Below are positions 35,295 to 44,362 of a stretch of 64,000 bases of DNA, in pieces (the first letter of the stretch is position 1; every line of letters starts with the position of its first letter). This DNA is from an uncultured Aquimarina sp. (lineage in GTDB: Bacteria; Bacteroidota; Bacteroidia; Flavobacteriales; Flavobacteriaceae). The position numbers were made by a program, and so were the translations under genes. The notes below the pieces were generated by a model. That model saw only the letters and a program-made list of their open reading frames with translations, made no database searches and was not told where the DNA came from. The stretch is from the NCBI GenBank assembly GCA_947496705.1, contig CANMDW010000010.1, positions 102,311 to 166,310 on the forward strand, in the 5' to 3' direction.

Positions 35295-36377
35295 ATGAAG
35301 AATTTAAGAAAAGAATTTCCCCTTTTAGTCCATAATACTTACCTCAATACAGCCTCATCGGGACTACTTTATGATTCGCTTTTAGAATTCAGACAAGAGC
35401 ATGATCTGGACTTTCTGATTGGTGGAAGCAGGTTCAGAGATCATCAACAAGGCTTTTTGAATACGGTACGGGTAACTATCGCAAAATTTTTTGGAAGTAA
35501 TCAAAATAATACAGTGCTTACCCCTAATTTTTCTTTAGGTTTTAATACGCTATTGAATGGATTCGAAAAGGATAAAAAAGTGCTTCTGCTTGATGAAGAT
35601 TATCCCTCAATAAACTTTGCGGTTACCAGCAAAGGATTTAACGTTTGCTATACAAAAATAGATGCAACTTTGGAGCAAAATATTGAAATTGCCATACAAA
35701 AACATAAGCCCGATATTTTTGTCTTTAGCTTAGTACAGTATATTAATGGTATTGCTATAGATCTTGACTTTATTAAAAAGCTAAAAATTACTTATCCAAA
35801 CCTTCTTATTATTGCTGATGCTACACAATTTTGCGGAACCCAAGTATTTGATTTCAGTACTTCGGGGATTGATATTTTGGGGTGTAGTGGTTATAAATGG
35901 CTGTTGGGTGGTTATGGAAATGGGTTTATACTGTTTAGAGATCAGATCCTGGATCAGATTACGCCTTCAATATATAAAAAAACTGCTTCAGAAACTGATT
36001 ATGATGCCTCATATATTAATTTACAAACTAGGTTTGAGTGCGGCCACCTGGATACATTCAACTTTGGAAGTTTGCAATACTCTCTGGATTTTCTATCCAA
36101 AATCGGTCTTGCTGTTATTGAAACCAACATACAGGAATTAAGTAATTATGCCAAAGAAGAATGTACCAAGTTACACCTGTTAGAAGATCATGTAATCAAC
36201 AGACAAAAACATAGTTCAATATTTAACCTTAAAGGTGATCAACAATTATTTGATTATTTGAAAGAAAAAAACATTATTACCTCGCTTCGCGGTCTGGGAA
36301 TTAGGATAAGTCTACATTTTTATAATACAAGGGAAGATATTGATGTGTTACTCGAAGCACTACATCGTTATCGTTAA
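35295..36377 (+). CDS. class V-fold PLP-dependent aminotransferase/desulfurase-like enzyme
   Basis: A 360-residue protein. The N-terminal YLNTASSGLLYDSLL is typical of class V enzymes. The cofactor Asp lies in LLIIADATQFCGTQ near 176, and the Schiff-base Lys in GCSGYKWLLGGYGNGF near 202. Relatives include cysteine desulfurases and isopenicillin-N-epimerase-like proteins. No catalytic Cys loop typical of IscS/SufS is obvious, so an aminotransferase or epimerase-like reaction is as likely as desulfuration. Substrate unknown. It diverges from the DHFR operon across 78 bp. Confidence 0.82.
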   Translation: MKNLRKEFPLLVHNTYLNTASSGLLYDSLLEFRQEHDLDFLIGGSRFRDHQQGFLNTVRVTIAKFFGSNQNNTVLTPNFSLGFNTLLNGFEKDKKVLLLDEDYPSINFAVTSKGFNVCYTKIDATLEQNIEIAIQKHKPDIFVFSLVQYINGIAIDLDFIKKLKITYPNLLIIADATQFCGTQVFDFSTSGIDILGCSGYKWLLGGYGNGFILFRDQILDQITPSIYKKTASETDYDASYINLQTRFECGHLDTFNFGSLQYSLDFLSKIGLAVIETNIQELSNYAKEECTKLHLLEDHVINRQKHSSIFNLKGDQQLFDYLKEKNIITSLRGLGIRISLHFYNTREDIDVLLEALHRYR

Positions 36378-36501
36378 TATATAAGTGCCAAATGTTAATT
36401 AAATTATTGGAAATACGGGAGTTACGGTTTTTCATATTTAATGTTTTATAGTAATTTCGTTCTGATTTTGTTAACCAAATAATTAATATTAAACTAAAAT
36501 T

Positions 36502-36798
36502 ATGGCGATTACCAAACAATACTTAAAATCTAAACCTATCTGTAAAGTTACTTTTATTGTTCCTGCAAAAGAGGCAAATAGTGTAAGCGTAGCTGGAGAA
36601 TTTAATGAATGGAACACTGAGGCCACTGTTTTGAAAAAGTTGAAAAATGGAAATTTTAAAGGAACTGTAGATCTTCCTAAAGACAATAAATTTGAATTTA
36701 AATATGTTGTAGACGGCGAGTGGACTAATGAAATTGAAGCCGATGGATACCAGTGGAACGATTTTGCTGCTACAGATAACAGTTTACTAGTATTATAA
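36502..36798 (+). CDS. isoamylase early-set / CBM48-like small protein
   Basis: A 98-residue protein consisting almost entirely of one beta-sandwich domain. CKVTFIVPAKEANSVSVAGE, FNEWNTEATVLKKLKNGNF and FKYVVDGEWTNE are the strands of AMPK-type glycogen-binding (CBM48) domains, with the two carbohydrate-stacking Trp (W36, W74) present. No enzyme domain is attached. It may bind glycogen or another glucan and act as a regulatory or adaptor module. No glycogen genes are nearby. Confidence 0.82.
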   Translation: MAITKQYLKSKPICKVTFIVPAKEANSVSVAGEFNEWNTEATVLKKLKNGNFKGTVDLPKDNKFEFKYVVDGEWTNEIEADGYQWNDFAATDNSLLVL

Positions 36799-36827
36799 TA
36801 AAAATGAGAAAGTATTGAGGTTGTGTA

Positions 36828-37109
36828 TTATTCTACAACCTCAACACCTTTCCAAAAGGCGACATAGCCTTTGATTTGTTTTGCCAGATCACTGGTCTCG
36901 GGATAATACCAGGCAGCATCCTGATTTTCCTTTCCATGTACTTCGAGCGTATAATAAGAAGCGATTCCCTTCCAGGGACAATTGGTATGTGTATCGCTTG
37001 ACTTAAAAAATTCTTTTTTTAGGGTTTCGGGCGGAAAATAATGGTTGTTCTCCACTACTTTGGTATCATTACTTTCTGCTACCACCTGATCGTTCCAAAT
37101 TGCTTTCAT
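36828..37109 (-). CDS. DUF427 family protein
   Basis: A 93-residue protein of the DUF427 family: AIWNDQVVAESNDT at the N-terminus, VVENNHYFPPETL, then NCPWKGIASYYTLEV and AAWYYPETSDLAKQI, with the conserved W-K-G and Y-x-x-P residues. Cytoplasmic, function unknown. It ends 29 bp from the convergent CBM48 gene, and the egtD gene starts downstream in the same direction, 42 bp away. Confidence 0.85.
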   Translation of the reverse strand: MKAIWNDQVVAESNDTKVVENNHYFPPETLKKEFFKSSDTHTNCPWKGIASYYTLEVHGKENQDAAWYYPETSDLAKQIKGYVAFWKGVEVVE

Positions 37110-37151
37110 TTCTTTAAAATTTTGGATTTTTTATATTGAACTCATTATGAG

Positions 37152-38126
37152 TTATTCAGCTTTTGTAAGCAAATAATCTTTGTATTCTTTATGCTGATCT
37201 GAAAAAGACTTTGTAATCTCCAAACCAGATTCTTCTGCCAGCCAGTTTACAATATCATCATCATATTTTTGAGAAATCTCGGTATGAATACTCTCCCATG
37301 CTTCAAAATGTACTTCTATTGATAAATCATTTATATCTACCGTTTGCCTTTCTTTGCTTACCAAATAGCTTTTTGCGGTTCCATTTTCGGGATCGTATGT
37401 TTCCCAGTGCATAAATTTATCGAGGTCAAAATTTCCGTTAAGTTCTTTATTGATTCGCGCCAAAACATTCTTATTAAAAGCTGCTGTTACTCCAGATTTG
37501 TCGTTATAGGCATCCAAAACTTTCTGCGGGTGTTTCTTTTGGTCAAACCCCATAAAAAGAAGATCACCTGCGTGCATTGCATTATTTAATTTTTTTAAAA
37601 ACTGAATTGCCCTTGGGTGCAATAGATTTCCAATATTAGAACCAAGTACCATAATTACTTTTTTACGATCACTTATATGTTTCAGTCGGTCTAAAACTTC
37701 AAAATATTCACCTATCTGTCCTTGTACGGCAACCTCTGGCATTTCAGCATCCAGAGTATGTATCAATCCGTCTATTGCATTTTGACTAATATCAATAGGC
37801 ATATAGGTAAAATCACACTCTTTTTCCTGTAGTTCTTGTAGTAAAATTTTTGTTTTTTTACCATCTCCCGCTCCCAGTTCTATCAAATCAAATCCTTCTT
37901 TATCAATATCAAAACTTTGTATGATTTTTGATTTATGGGTTTCAAAAATTTCATACTCTGCTCTTGTAAGATAGTATTCTGGCAGCTCCATTATTTGCTG
38001 AAACAGTTTATCTCCGACTTCATCATAGAAAAATTTGGAAGACAGATATTTTGGAAATGCGGTAAGCCCTTCACACACTTCTTTTTCAAAAGTGGAAACT
38101 AAAATTTTTTGATCTTTGCCGTTCAT
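37152..38126 (-). CDS. egtD: L-histidine N-alpha-methyltransferase
   Basis: A 324-residue protein matching EgtD. FPKYLSSKFFYDEVGDKLFQ (24-43) and ELPEYYLTRAEYEIF (47-61) are the substrate-binding N-terminus. SAM motif I is LIELGAGDGKKT (81-92). VMVLGSNIGNL lies near 158 and the DLLFMGFDQKKHP stretch near 190. It trimethylates histidine to hercynine, the first step to ergothioneine. It starts 13 bp after egtB in the same orientation, so the two genes form the minimal ergothioneine pair. No egtC, egtE or egtA gene is adjacent, so carbon-sulfur cleavage must be done by another enzyme. Confidence 0.92.
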   Translation of the reverse strand: MNGKDQKILVSTFEKEVCEGLTAFPKYLSSKFFYDEVGDKLFQQIMELPEYYLTRAEYEIFETHKSKIIQSFDIDKEGFDLIELGAGDGKKTKILLQELQEKECDFTYMPIDISQNAIDGLIHTLDAEMPEVAVQGQIGEYFEVLDRLKHISDRKKVIMVLGSNIGNLLHPRAIQFLKKLNNAMHAGDLLFMGFDQKKHPQKVLDAYNDKSGVTAAFNKNVLARINKELNGNFDLDKFMHWETYDPENGTAKSYLVSKERQTVDINDLSIEVHFEAWESIHTEISQKYDDDIVNWLAEESGLEITKSFSDQHKEYKDYLLTKAE

Positions 38127-38139
38127 GAAAAAAATTGAA

Positions 38140-39306
38140 TTATATATCCTTCACCAATCGCAATCCGGTAAATTGCCATCTTAGGTGTGGGTGAAAAAAA
38201 TTACGATATGTTGGTCTTGTATGATTTTGAGGTGTGGCAACAGATCCTCCGCGAAGCACCTTCTGATTCACCATAAATTTTCCGTTATACTCGCCAAGAG
38301 CTCCGGGAGCTTTTTTATAATTGGGATAGGGCACATATGCACTTTCGGTCCATTCCCAGCGTGATCCCCATGTAAAAAGGGCTTGTGCCGCTTCCCACTC
38401 AAACTCTGTTGGTAGACGTTCTCCTTTCCATTGTGAAAAAGCAAATGCTTCATAATATGAAATATGGGTTACCGAAGCATCAGTATTTAATTGTTCTAAC
38501 CCTCTTAAAGTATATTGATGATACACCTCATCGATTTTATGCCAGTATAACGGGGATGCAATATGGTTATTCTGGATCCAGTCCCAGGCTTCGGCATGCC
38601 AAAGCAAACTATTTTGATACCCTCCACTATTGATAAATTCGAGGTACTCTTTATTGGTTACCAATCTATTACAAATAGCATATTCTTGCAGAAATACTTT
38701 ATGCAAACCCAACTCATTATCATAGCAAAACTCATCTCCTTTATATCCAATGTCATACATTCCTTCTTCAATAGTGATATATTCTAAACCTTGGTAGGTA
38801 ACAGGATTTTCTGTGAAGGTTTCGTTATATTTAGGAAACAATGGATTATTTCCCAGAATAAACTTTATATCGGTTAATAGAAGTTCCTGATGCTGTTTTT
38901 CATGATGAATACCAATTTCAACAAGTTTCAGAATTTTCGGGTCATTATTTTCTTCTAAAAAAGCTTGCAAATGTGCTGTAACATAATCCCTGTATTCATA
39001 AACCTCACTTACCGTAGGTCTTGAAAGATTACCTCTATTGGTACGTATTACCCGTTTTCCTATGCTTTCATAATAGCTATTAAAAACATATGCATACTCG
39101 GGATGAAAACGTTGATAACCATCAACAAACGCCGATAAAATGAATTCTTCAAAAAACCAGGTAGAATGACCTAAATGCCATTTGGGAGGAGATACATCTA
39201 CAATAGGTTGTATCACATAGTCCTCAATTTCCAGCGGGGCACATATTTCTTCGGTATCTGAACGCGTTTTTAGAAAAGAAGAGAGTACATTATCTGTAAT
39301 TACCAT
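38140..39306 (-). CDS. egtB: ergothioneine biosynthesis sulfoxide synthase
   Basis: A 388-residue protein. The start at 39,306 (MVITDNVLSS) is preferred to one 33 bp earlier, as homologues begin with the DinB-like helix. The DinB-type N-terminal domain shows PPKWHLGHSTWFFEEF (40-55) and HHEKQHQELLLTDIKF (134-149), which supply the three iron-binding His (His47, His135, His139 by position). The C-terminal FGE/sulfatase-modifying domain ends RGGSVATPQNHTRPTYRNFF and WQFTGLRLV. It joins hercynine with a cysteine-type thiol and oxygen. It precedes egtD by 13 bp. Whether the thiol is gamma-glutamylcysteine or cysteine is not readable. Confidence 0.92.
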   Translation of the reverse strand: MVITDNVLSSFLKTRSDTEEICAPLEIEDYVIQPIVDVSPPKWHLGHSTWFFEEFILSAFVDGYQRFHPEYAYVFNSYYESIGKRVIRTNRGNLSRPTVSEVYEYRDYVTAHLQAFLEENNDPKILKLVEIGIHHEKQHQELLLTDIKFILGNNPLFPKYNETFTENPVTYQGLEYITIEEGMYDIGYKGDEFCYDNELGLHKVFLQEYAICNRLVTNKEYLEFINSGGYQNSLLWHAEAWDWIQNNHIASPLYWHKIDEVYHQYTLRGLEQLNTDASVTHISYYEAFAFSQWKGERLPTEFEWEAAQALFTWGSRWEWTESAYVPYPNYKKAPGALGEYNGKFMVNQKVLRGGSVATPQNHTRPTYRNFFHPHLRWQFTGLRLVKDI

Positions 39307-39409
39307 AAAAATAAGTGCATACCATTTATACGTACACACTCAAATTTACTGAATTTTATATTGACTGACCAGTCAAGAAGGTTAACGCAATGTTAAAATA
39401 TCCTGCTTA

Positions 39410-39835
39410 TTATTTTGGTTTCCTAAAAGTAATAGGAATGGTATAGGCTACTGCTATGGGTTTACTGCCCCATTTACCAGGTTCCATTTTTGGTATCGCT
39501 CTAATAATCCTGATGGCTTCTCTTTGCAGATATCTATGCGCACCTGTAACTTCAAGTACTTCTACTTTACCTTTTTTATTGATTATAAACTCTATCGTTA
39601 CCGTACCACTTAATCCCTCACTTACTGCTATATCGGGATATTCAAAAGTTCTAATAATATGATTTCTAAGGTTTTGATCAAAACATTGAGTAGGTGTCTG
39701 TCTTGATCGCTCACATTTTGGCCATATTGGCGTAATACCTTTTTCATTTGCGTTTTCCTGTGACAGAATTATTCCATCTTGAGAAAACGAAATTGAAAAG
39801 GATAAAAGTGTTAATACAAGTAATAATCTTTTCAT
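39410..39835 (-). CDS. secreted TonB-C-terminal domain protein
   Basis: A 141-residue protein with a signal peptide (residues 1-19). The C-terminal ~80 residues form the TonB C-terminal fold (VSEGLSGTVTIEFIINKKGK and ITGAHRYLQREAIRIIRAIPKMEPGKW-type pattern) without the usual Pro-rich linker or inner-membrane helix. It is thus a free TonB-like domain in the periplasm rather than a classical energy transducer. Two Cys lie upstream of it (KCERSRQTPTQCFD). It is near thyA (25 bp), likely in the same transcript. Function unknown. Confidence 0.75.
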   Translation of the reverse strand: MKRLLLVLTLLSFSISFSQDGIILSQENANEKGITPIWPKCERSRQTPTQCFDQNLRNHIIRTFEYPDIAVSEGLSGTVTIEFIINKKGKVEVLEVTGAHRYLQREAIRIIRAIPKMEPGKWGSKPIAVAYTIPITFRKPK

Positions 39836-39860
39836 TAGTTATTCGTTTTAATTTGGGGTG

Positions 39861-40685
39861 TTAGACAGCAACCTTACCTCTTATATGAGGATGTGGATCA
39901 TAGTCTTCCAACTTAAAATCATCAAAAACGAAGCCAAAAATATCTTTTACCTCTGAATTAAGTATCATTTTAGGTAATTTACGAGGTGTTCTGGATAGCT
40001 GTAACTCTAATTGTTCTATATGATTATTGTAGATATGAGCATCTCCAAAAGTATGAATAAACTCTCCGGCTTCATACCCGCATACTTGTGCCATCATCAT
40101 TGTAAATAATGCATAAGAAGCAATATTAAAAGGCACCCCCAGAAAAATATCTGCACTACGCTGATATAATTGGCAGGACAATTTTCCATCGGCCACATAG
40201 AACTGAAAAAAAGCATGACAAGGAGGCAATGCTGCTTTGCCATTGGCCACATTTTCTATAAAAGATTTTGAGGTATCTGGCAATACACTAGGGTTCCATG
40301 CAGATACCAGCATACGTCTGCTATCAGGATTGGTTTTTAGTGTTTCAACTATTTCCTGTATTTGATCAATTTCATTGCTATCCCAGTTACGCCACTGGTG
40401 CCCGTATACAGGGCCAAGGTCTCCATTATCATCTGCCCATTCATTCCAGATGCGAACTCCATTTTCCTGGAGATATTCTATATTGGTATCTCCTTTCAAA
40501 AACCACAATAATTCATAAATTATGGATTTAAGATGTAATTTCTTGGTGGTAACCATAGGGAAACCCTCGCTCAGATCAAACCGCATTTGATATCCAAAAA
40601 CACTTTTTGTACCTGTACCGGTTCGATCTTCCTTTTCATTTCCATTTTCAAGCACGTGGCGTACCAGATCAATATATTGCCTCAT
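39861..40685 (-). CDS. thyA: thymidylate synthase
   Basis: A 274-residue enzyme. It has DRTGTGTKSVFGYQMRFDL near 20-38, WFLKGDTN near 61, GPVYGHQWRNW (91-101), and the catalytic Cys156 in ALPPCHAFFQFYV. SADIFLGVPFNIASYA and the terminal YDPHPHIRGKVAV complete the pattern. It makes dTMP from dUMP with methylene-tetrahydrofolate, producing dihydrofolate for the DHFR. The fused DHFR gene lies upstream on the same strand but is not adjacent. Confidence 0.96.
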   Translation of the reverse strand: MRQYIDLVRHVLENGNEKEDRTGTGTKSVFGYQMRFDLSEGFPMVTTKKLHLKSIIYELLWFLKGDTNIEYLQENGVRIWNEWADDNGDLGPVYGHQWRNWDSNEIDQIQEIVETLKTNPDSRRMLVSAWNPSVLPDTSKSFIENVANGKAALPPCHAFFQFYVADGKLSCQLYQRSADIFLGVPFNIASYALFTMMMAQVCGYEAGEFIHTFGDAHIYNNHIEQLELQLSRTPRKLPKMILNSEVKDIFGFVFDDFKLEDYDPHPHIRGKVAV

Positions 40686-40850
40686 ATTTTTCCTTACGAA
40701 AATTTATATCAATTGTTAAAAAAACTATAATTTAATTATCATTCAAATATACGAAAAATAGGTTTTGAGATATACACCAAATCATAGATTACGAAATAGT
40801 TATAAAACCTGTTATTAAATTATCGTATTGATAATAAGAAGAAGTTATAT

Positions 40851-42620
40851 TTATCCAATTATCATTCCCGCGATAGTTGCAGACAATAAAGACGCAATAG
40901 TTCCTCCAAGAAGTGCTTTCATGCCAAATTCAGATAGCGTTTTACGTTGCCCGGGTGCCAAAGAACCGATCCCTCCTATTTGTATTCCAATCGAAGCAAA
41001 GTTTGCAAACCCGCAAAGCATATATGTGGCCATTATTACCGATTTATTATAGGTAAGATGTAAGGGGTTGGCAGGGTTTTTTAGGTCAGCCAACTGAATA
41101 TACCCAACAAATTCACTTGCTACCAGTTTGATCCCCAATAATTGCCCCATGAGCATCATATCTTCTTTGGCGACACCAATTAACCACATTAGCGGGGCAA
41201 AAACAGTACCCAGAACAGCTTCTAAGGAGAATTTATCATAGGGTGTATTTGCTGCAATAAATGAATCTAATGTCGTGACTTCCCCAATCCAACCTAATAT
41301 ACCATTGAGCATTGCAATAAAAGCTATAAATACCAATAACATTGCACCAACATTTGCCGCCAGTTTGAGGCCTTCTGTAGTTCCGTTGGCAATAGCATCC
41401 AAAATATTGGCTCCGATTTTATCTTGGGTTATTTCGATATTTGAATCAAACGCTTCAATCTGAGGGTATAAAATTTTGGAAATCACAATGGCTCCAGGTG
41501 CAGCCATTACAGATGCAGCTAATAAATGCTTTGCAAAAACTAGTTTCAAAGCTTCATCATCACCTCCCAGGAAACCTATATAAGCTGCCAGAACACCACC
41601 GGCAACCGTTGCCATTCCACCAATCATAACTAGTAAGATTTCTGAACGATTCATTTTTTCTAAATATGCCTTGATCATTAAAGGAGCCTCGGTTTGCCCC
41701 AGAAATATATTACCCGCGACACTTAAACTTTCTGCTCCCGATATTTTCAAGAGCCTGGTAAGGATCCAGGCCAATGCCTGAACTATTTTTTGAATGATTC
41801 CCAAGTAAAATAACAATGATGTGAGCGCCGAAAAGAATATAATAGTTGGTAATACCTGAAAGATAAAAATGAAACCATAAGAATTGACATCCATAATACC
41901 TCCCAATAAAAATTCGCTTCCTGCTATAGTATAATCCAATATAGCAACAAAGAGGCTTCCTACAAATTCAAAAGCATTTTGAACAAAACCGACCTTTAAA
42001 ACTCCAAATGCCAGCAATAATTGGACTCCAAGTCCAATACCCGTGGTCTTCCAATTTATACCTTTTCGATTGCTACTAAACAAATATGCAATCACCAAAA
42101 GTACTATCATTCCTAAAATCCCTCTCCATAGACTAGTAAATGAAAATCCTTGGTTTGGAATAATTTTATTTTGAGAAGTTTCTAATTGTACATAAGATGG
42201 ATGTGATTGAGAAATTAAAGAAATTACCTCGCTTCCTTTTTTTAGTTTTATGGAATTAGAGGATTCATCAATAATCTCATAATACACATCAACAACTTTA
42301 GGGACTTTCTGTTTTAAAACAATCAACTTATTATTTTGAATCCAATACCCGCTAGTATACATTTTATTTACTAACGAACTATAGGTTCCGTCATCTTTTA
42401 ACTCAAAAAAATCCTTTCCTTTAGTAAATTCTTTTGTCTCTGAAATACTGTCTGGATATTTAAAATAAGAAATATACTCGGAAACTTGCCAAAAGGAAGA
42501 TCTCGAATACGTTTCTGGCATTTTAATAATGCTATCTTTAGGTGTATCTGTAATAGATTGTGCAGATAATACGGTAAGAACAAGTAGTGAAAGCAGAAAA
42601 GTAAGTAATCCTTTCTTCAT
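40851..42620 (-). CDS. concentrative nucleoside transporter (NupC type) with N-terminal secreted domain
   Basis: A 589-residue protein. The start at 42,620 (MKKGLLTFLLSLLVL) gives a clean signal peptide ending LSAQ. Residues ~22-165 form an exported beta-rich domain (ELKDDGTYSSLVN, GYWIQNNKLIVLK, lipocalin-like in look). From ~175 to 589 is the CNT transporter: FLGQTEAPLMIKAYLEKM near 316-333, the GGMATVAGGVLAAYI motif, and ATYMLCGFANFASIGIQIGG near the end. It imports nucleosides with Na+ or H+. The extra periplasmic domain is not part of standard CNT proteins. Monocistronic. Confidence 0.88.
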   Translation of the reverse strand: MKKGLLTFLLSLLVLTVLSAQSITDTPKDSIIKMPETYSRSSFWQVSEYISYFKYPDSISETKEFTKGKDFFELKDDGTYSSLVNKMYTSGYWIQNNKLIVLKQKVPKVVDVYYEIIDESSNSIKLKKGSEVISLISQSHPSYVQLETSQNKIIPNQGFSFTSLWRGILGMIVLLVIAYLFSSNRKGINWKTTGIGLGVQLLLAFGVLKVGFVQNAFEFVGSLFVAILDYTIAGSEFLLGGIMDVNSYGFIFIFQVLPTIIFFSALTSLLFYLGIIQKIVQALAWILTRLLKISGAESLSVAGNIFLGQTEAPLMIKAYLEKMNRSEILLVMIGGMATVAGGVLAAYIGFLGGDDEALKLVFAKHLLAASVMAAPGAIVISKILYPQIEAFDSNIEITQDKIGANILDAIANGTTEGLKLAANVGAMLLVFIAFIAMLNGILGWIGEVTTLDSFIAANTPYDKFSLEAVLGTVFAPLMWLIGVAKEDMMLMGQLLGIKLVASEFVGYIQLADLKNPANPLHLTYNKSVIMATYMLCGFANFASIGIQIGGIGSLAPGQRKTLSEFGMKALLGGTIASLLSATIAGMIIG

Positions 42621-42677
42621 AAAAATTGACATTATTTTAAAAAAATACAATTAGATCCCTTATGCTGTAGTGCAAAA

Positions 42678-43295
42678 CTAGTCTCGTTTAGAAATTTCAT
42701 CTCTGATTCTTGCCGCCAATTCATAATCTTCGTTTGTAACGGCCTGATCAAGCATACGGTTCAATTCTTCGAGAGATAAATCCTTATAACTAGTTTCTTT
42801 ACCAACCATCTCAATGTCGTCTGATACCAGCTCGTCTACCAACAAACTTTCGGGGTCATTTTCATCGTCTTTTTTAGGATTGACCTTAAGATAGATACCT
42901 GCCTGATCCAGTATATTTTTATAGGTAAATATAGGTGCTTGAAAGCGTAGGGCCAATGCAATTGCATCGCTTGTTCTTGCATCAATGATCTCCTCGATCT
43001 TGTCTCGTTCACAGATGATACTGGAATAAAAAACACCATCTACCAATTTATGAATGATAACTTGCTTTACTATGATATCGAATCGATCTGCAAAGTTTTT
43101 AAAGAGATCATGGGTAAGTGGCCTGGGAGGTTTGATCTCTTTTTCTAAAGCAATCGCTATCGATTGAGCTTCAAAAGCTCCTATTACGATTGGCAACTTT
43201 CTCTCCCCATCTACTTCACTTAAAATTAGTGCATATGCACCATTTTGGGTCTGACTGTATGATATTCCTTTTATGTTCAGTCGAACTAAACTCAT
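42678..43295 (-). CDS. bifunctional nuclease family protein with UVR motif
   Basis: A 205-residue protein. The N-terminal ~130 residues are the bifunctional nuclease (BFN, DUF151) domain: LPIVIGAFEAQSIAIALE near 34-51 and RTSDAIALALRFQAPIFT near 107-124. The C-terminal ~40 residues (LDQAVTNEDYELAARIRDEI) form a UvrB/UvrC-type UVR helical motif. Nuclease activity has been reported for some relatives. It is followed by the CNT gene 58 bp downstream and preceded by the terminator of etfA. Confidence 0.88.
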   Translation of the reverse strand: MSLVRLNIKGISYSQTQNGAYALILSEVDGERKLPIVIGAFEAQSIAIALEKEIKPPRPLTHDLFKNFADRFDIIVKQVIIHKLVDGVFYSSIICERDKIEEIIDARTSDAIALALRFQAPIFTYKNILDQAGIYLKVNPKKDDENDPESLLVDELVSDDIEMVGKETSYKDLSLEELNRMLDQAVTNEDYELAARIRDEISKRD

Positions 43296-43310
43296 ATTGC
43301 TCTCAATAAA

Positions 43311-43360
43311 AAAAGAGCTGTTTGAACAAGAGGACTTTTACCTGAGTTCAAACAGCCCTT
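43311..43360 (-). terminator. terminator of the etf operon
   Basis: A 15-bp stem (AAGAGCTGTTTGAAC with GTTCAAACAGCCCTT) and an 18-base loop. Read on the minus strand it is followed by a run of T, and lies 22 bp after the etfA stop. Confidence 0.85.
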
Positions 43361-43382
43361 AATTGGGCACAATTTATGAAAA

Positions 43383-44351
43383 TTATGCGTTATTCGCCTT
43401 AAATTCCTTTAATTTTTCAATAAGTTTTGGCACTACTTCAAAAGCATCTCCTACGATTCCGTAGTCTGCAGCTTTAAAGAACGGTGCCTCAGGATCATTG
43501 TTAATTACCACTTTTACTTTACTTGCATTAATACCTGCAAGATGCTGTATGGCTCCCGAAACTCCTATGGCAATATATAGGTTTGATGCTACCGGTTTTC
43601 CGGTTTGCCCTACATGTTCTCCATGTGGTCTCCATCCCATATCACTTACTGGTTTTGAGCAAGCGGTAGCAGCGCCAAGCACTGTAGCCAGCTCTTCTAT
43701 CATCCCCCAGTTTTCTGGGCCTTTTAATCCTCGCCCACCTGATACTACGATATCTGCATCTGCAATAGAAACTTTATCTGTTGCTTTATCCACAGCCGTT
43801 ACATTAACAGTAAAATCTTCTTCAGAAAGTGATGGTTCAAAACCTTCAGCTGCTGCAGCTCCAGAATTCTCTTTAAGTCCAAAAGCATTATTTGATAAAC
43901 CAATTACTTTCACTTCGGTCGACATCTCGGTAATATTAAATGCTTTATTGGTAAATGCAGTGCGCTTTACCTTAAAAGGCGAAGCACTCTCTGGCAATGC
44001 AACTACATTGGATGCATATCCTGCATTAAGATGCACTGCCAATAGGGGTGCCAGGAACTTACTATCGGCAGTAGAACTTACCACTACGACTTTTGCTCCT
44101 TCATTCTCTGCTGCTTGTTTAATCGCATCTGCATATGCTTTTGCATTAAACGTGGCTAGTTTATCATTTTTTACCTCCAAAACTTTATCTACTCCATACG
44201 CTGCAAGTTCACTACTATCTCCTCCATTAATACTTATTGCGGTTACTGTTGTTCCCAACATACTCGCAACTTCTTTGGCATAAGACGCTACTTCGAAAGC
44301 TGCTTTTTTAAATTTCCCTCCTTCACTTTCTGTATATACTAAAACTGACAT
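43383..44351 (-). CDS. etfA: electron transfer flavoprotein subunit alpha
   Basis: A 322-residue protein. The C-terminal FAD domain shows VSGGRGLKGPENWGMIEELA near 208-227, MGWRPHGEHVGQTGK near 248, and IGVSGAIQHLAGI and VVINNDPEAPFFKAADYGIV near 265-300, the standard ETF-alpha signature. With EtfB it passes electrons from acyl-CoA dehydrogenases to ETF-quinone oxidoreductase. It is 11 bp after etfB in the same operon. Confidence 0.96.
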   Translation of the reverse strand: MSVLVYTESEGGKFKKAAFEVASYAKEVASMLGTTVTAISINGGDSSELAAYGVDKVLEVKNDKLATFNAKAYADAIKQAAENEGAKVVVVSSTADSKFLAPLLAVHLNAGYASNVVALPESASPFKVKRTAFTNKAFNITEMSTEVKVIGLSNNAFGLKENSGAAAAEGFEPSLSEEDFTVNVTAVDKATDKVSIADADIVVSGGRGLKGPENWGMIEELATVLGAATACSKPVSDMGWRPHGEHVGQTGKPVASNLYIAIGVSGAIQHLAGINASKVKVVINNDPEAPFFKAADYGIVGDAFEVVPKLIEKLKEFKANNA

Positions 44352-44362
44352 ATTTTTTTCTT

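Noticed and set aside
43498..44283. Long open frame antisense to etfA
   Set aside because: It mirrors a strong etfA gene; composition is that of a shadow frame, with no start context or homology pattern.
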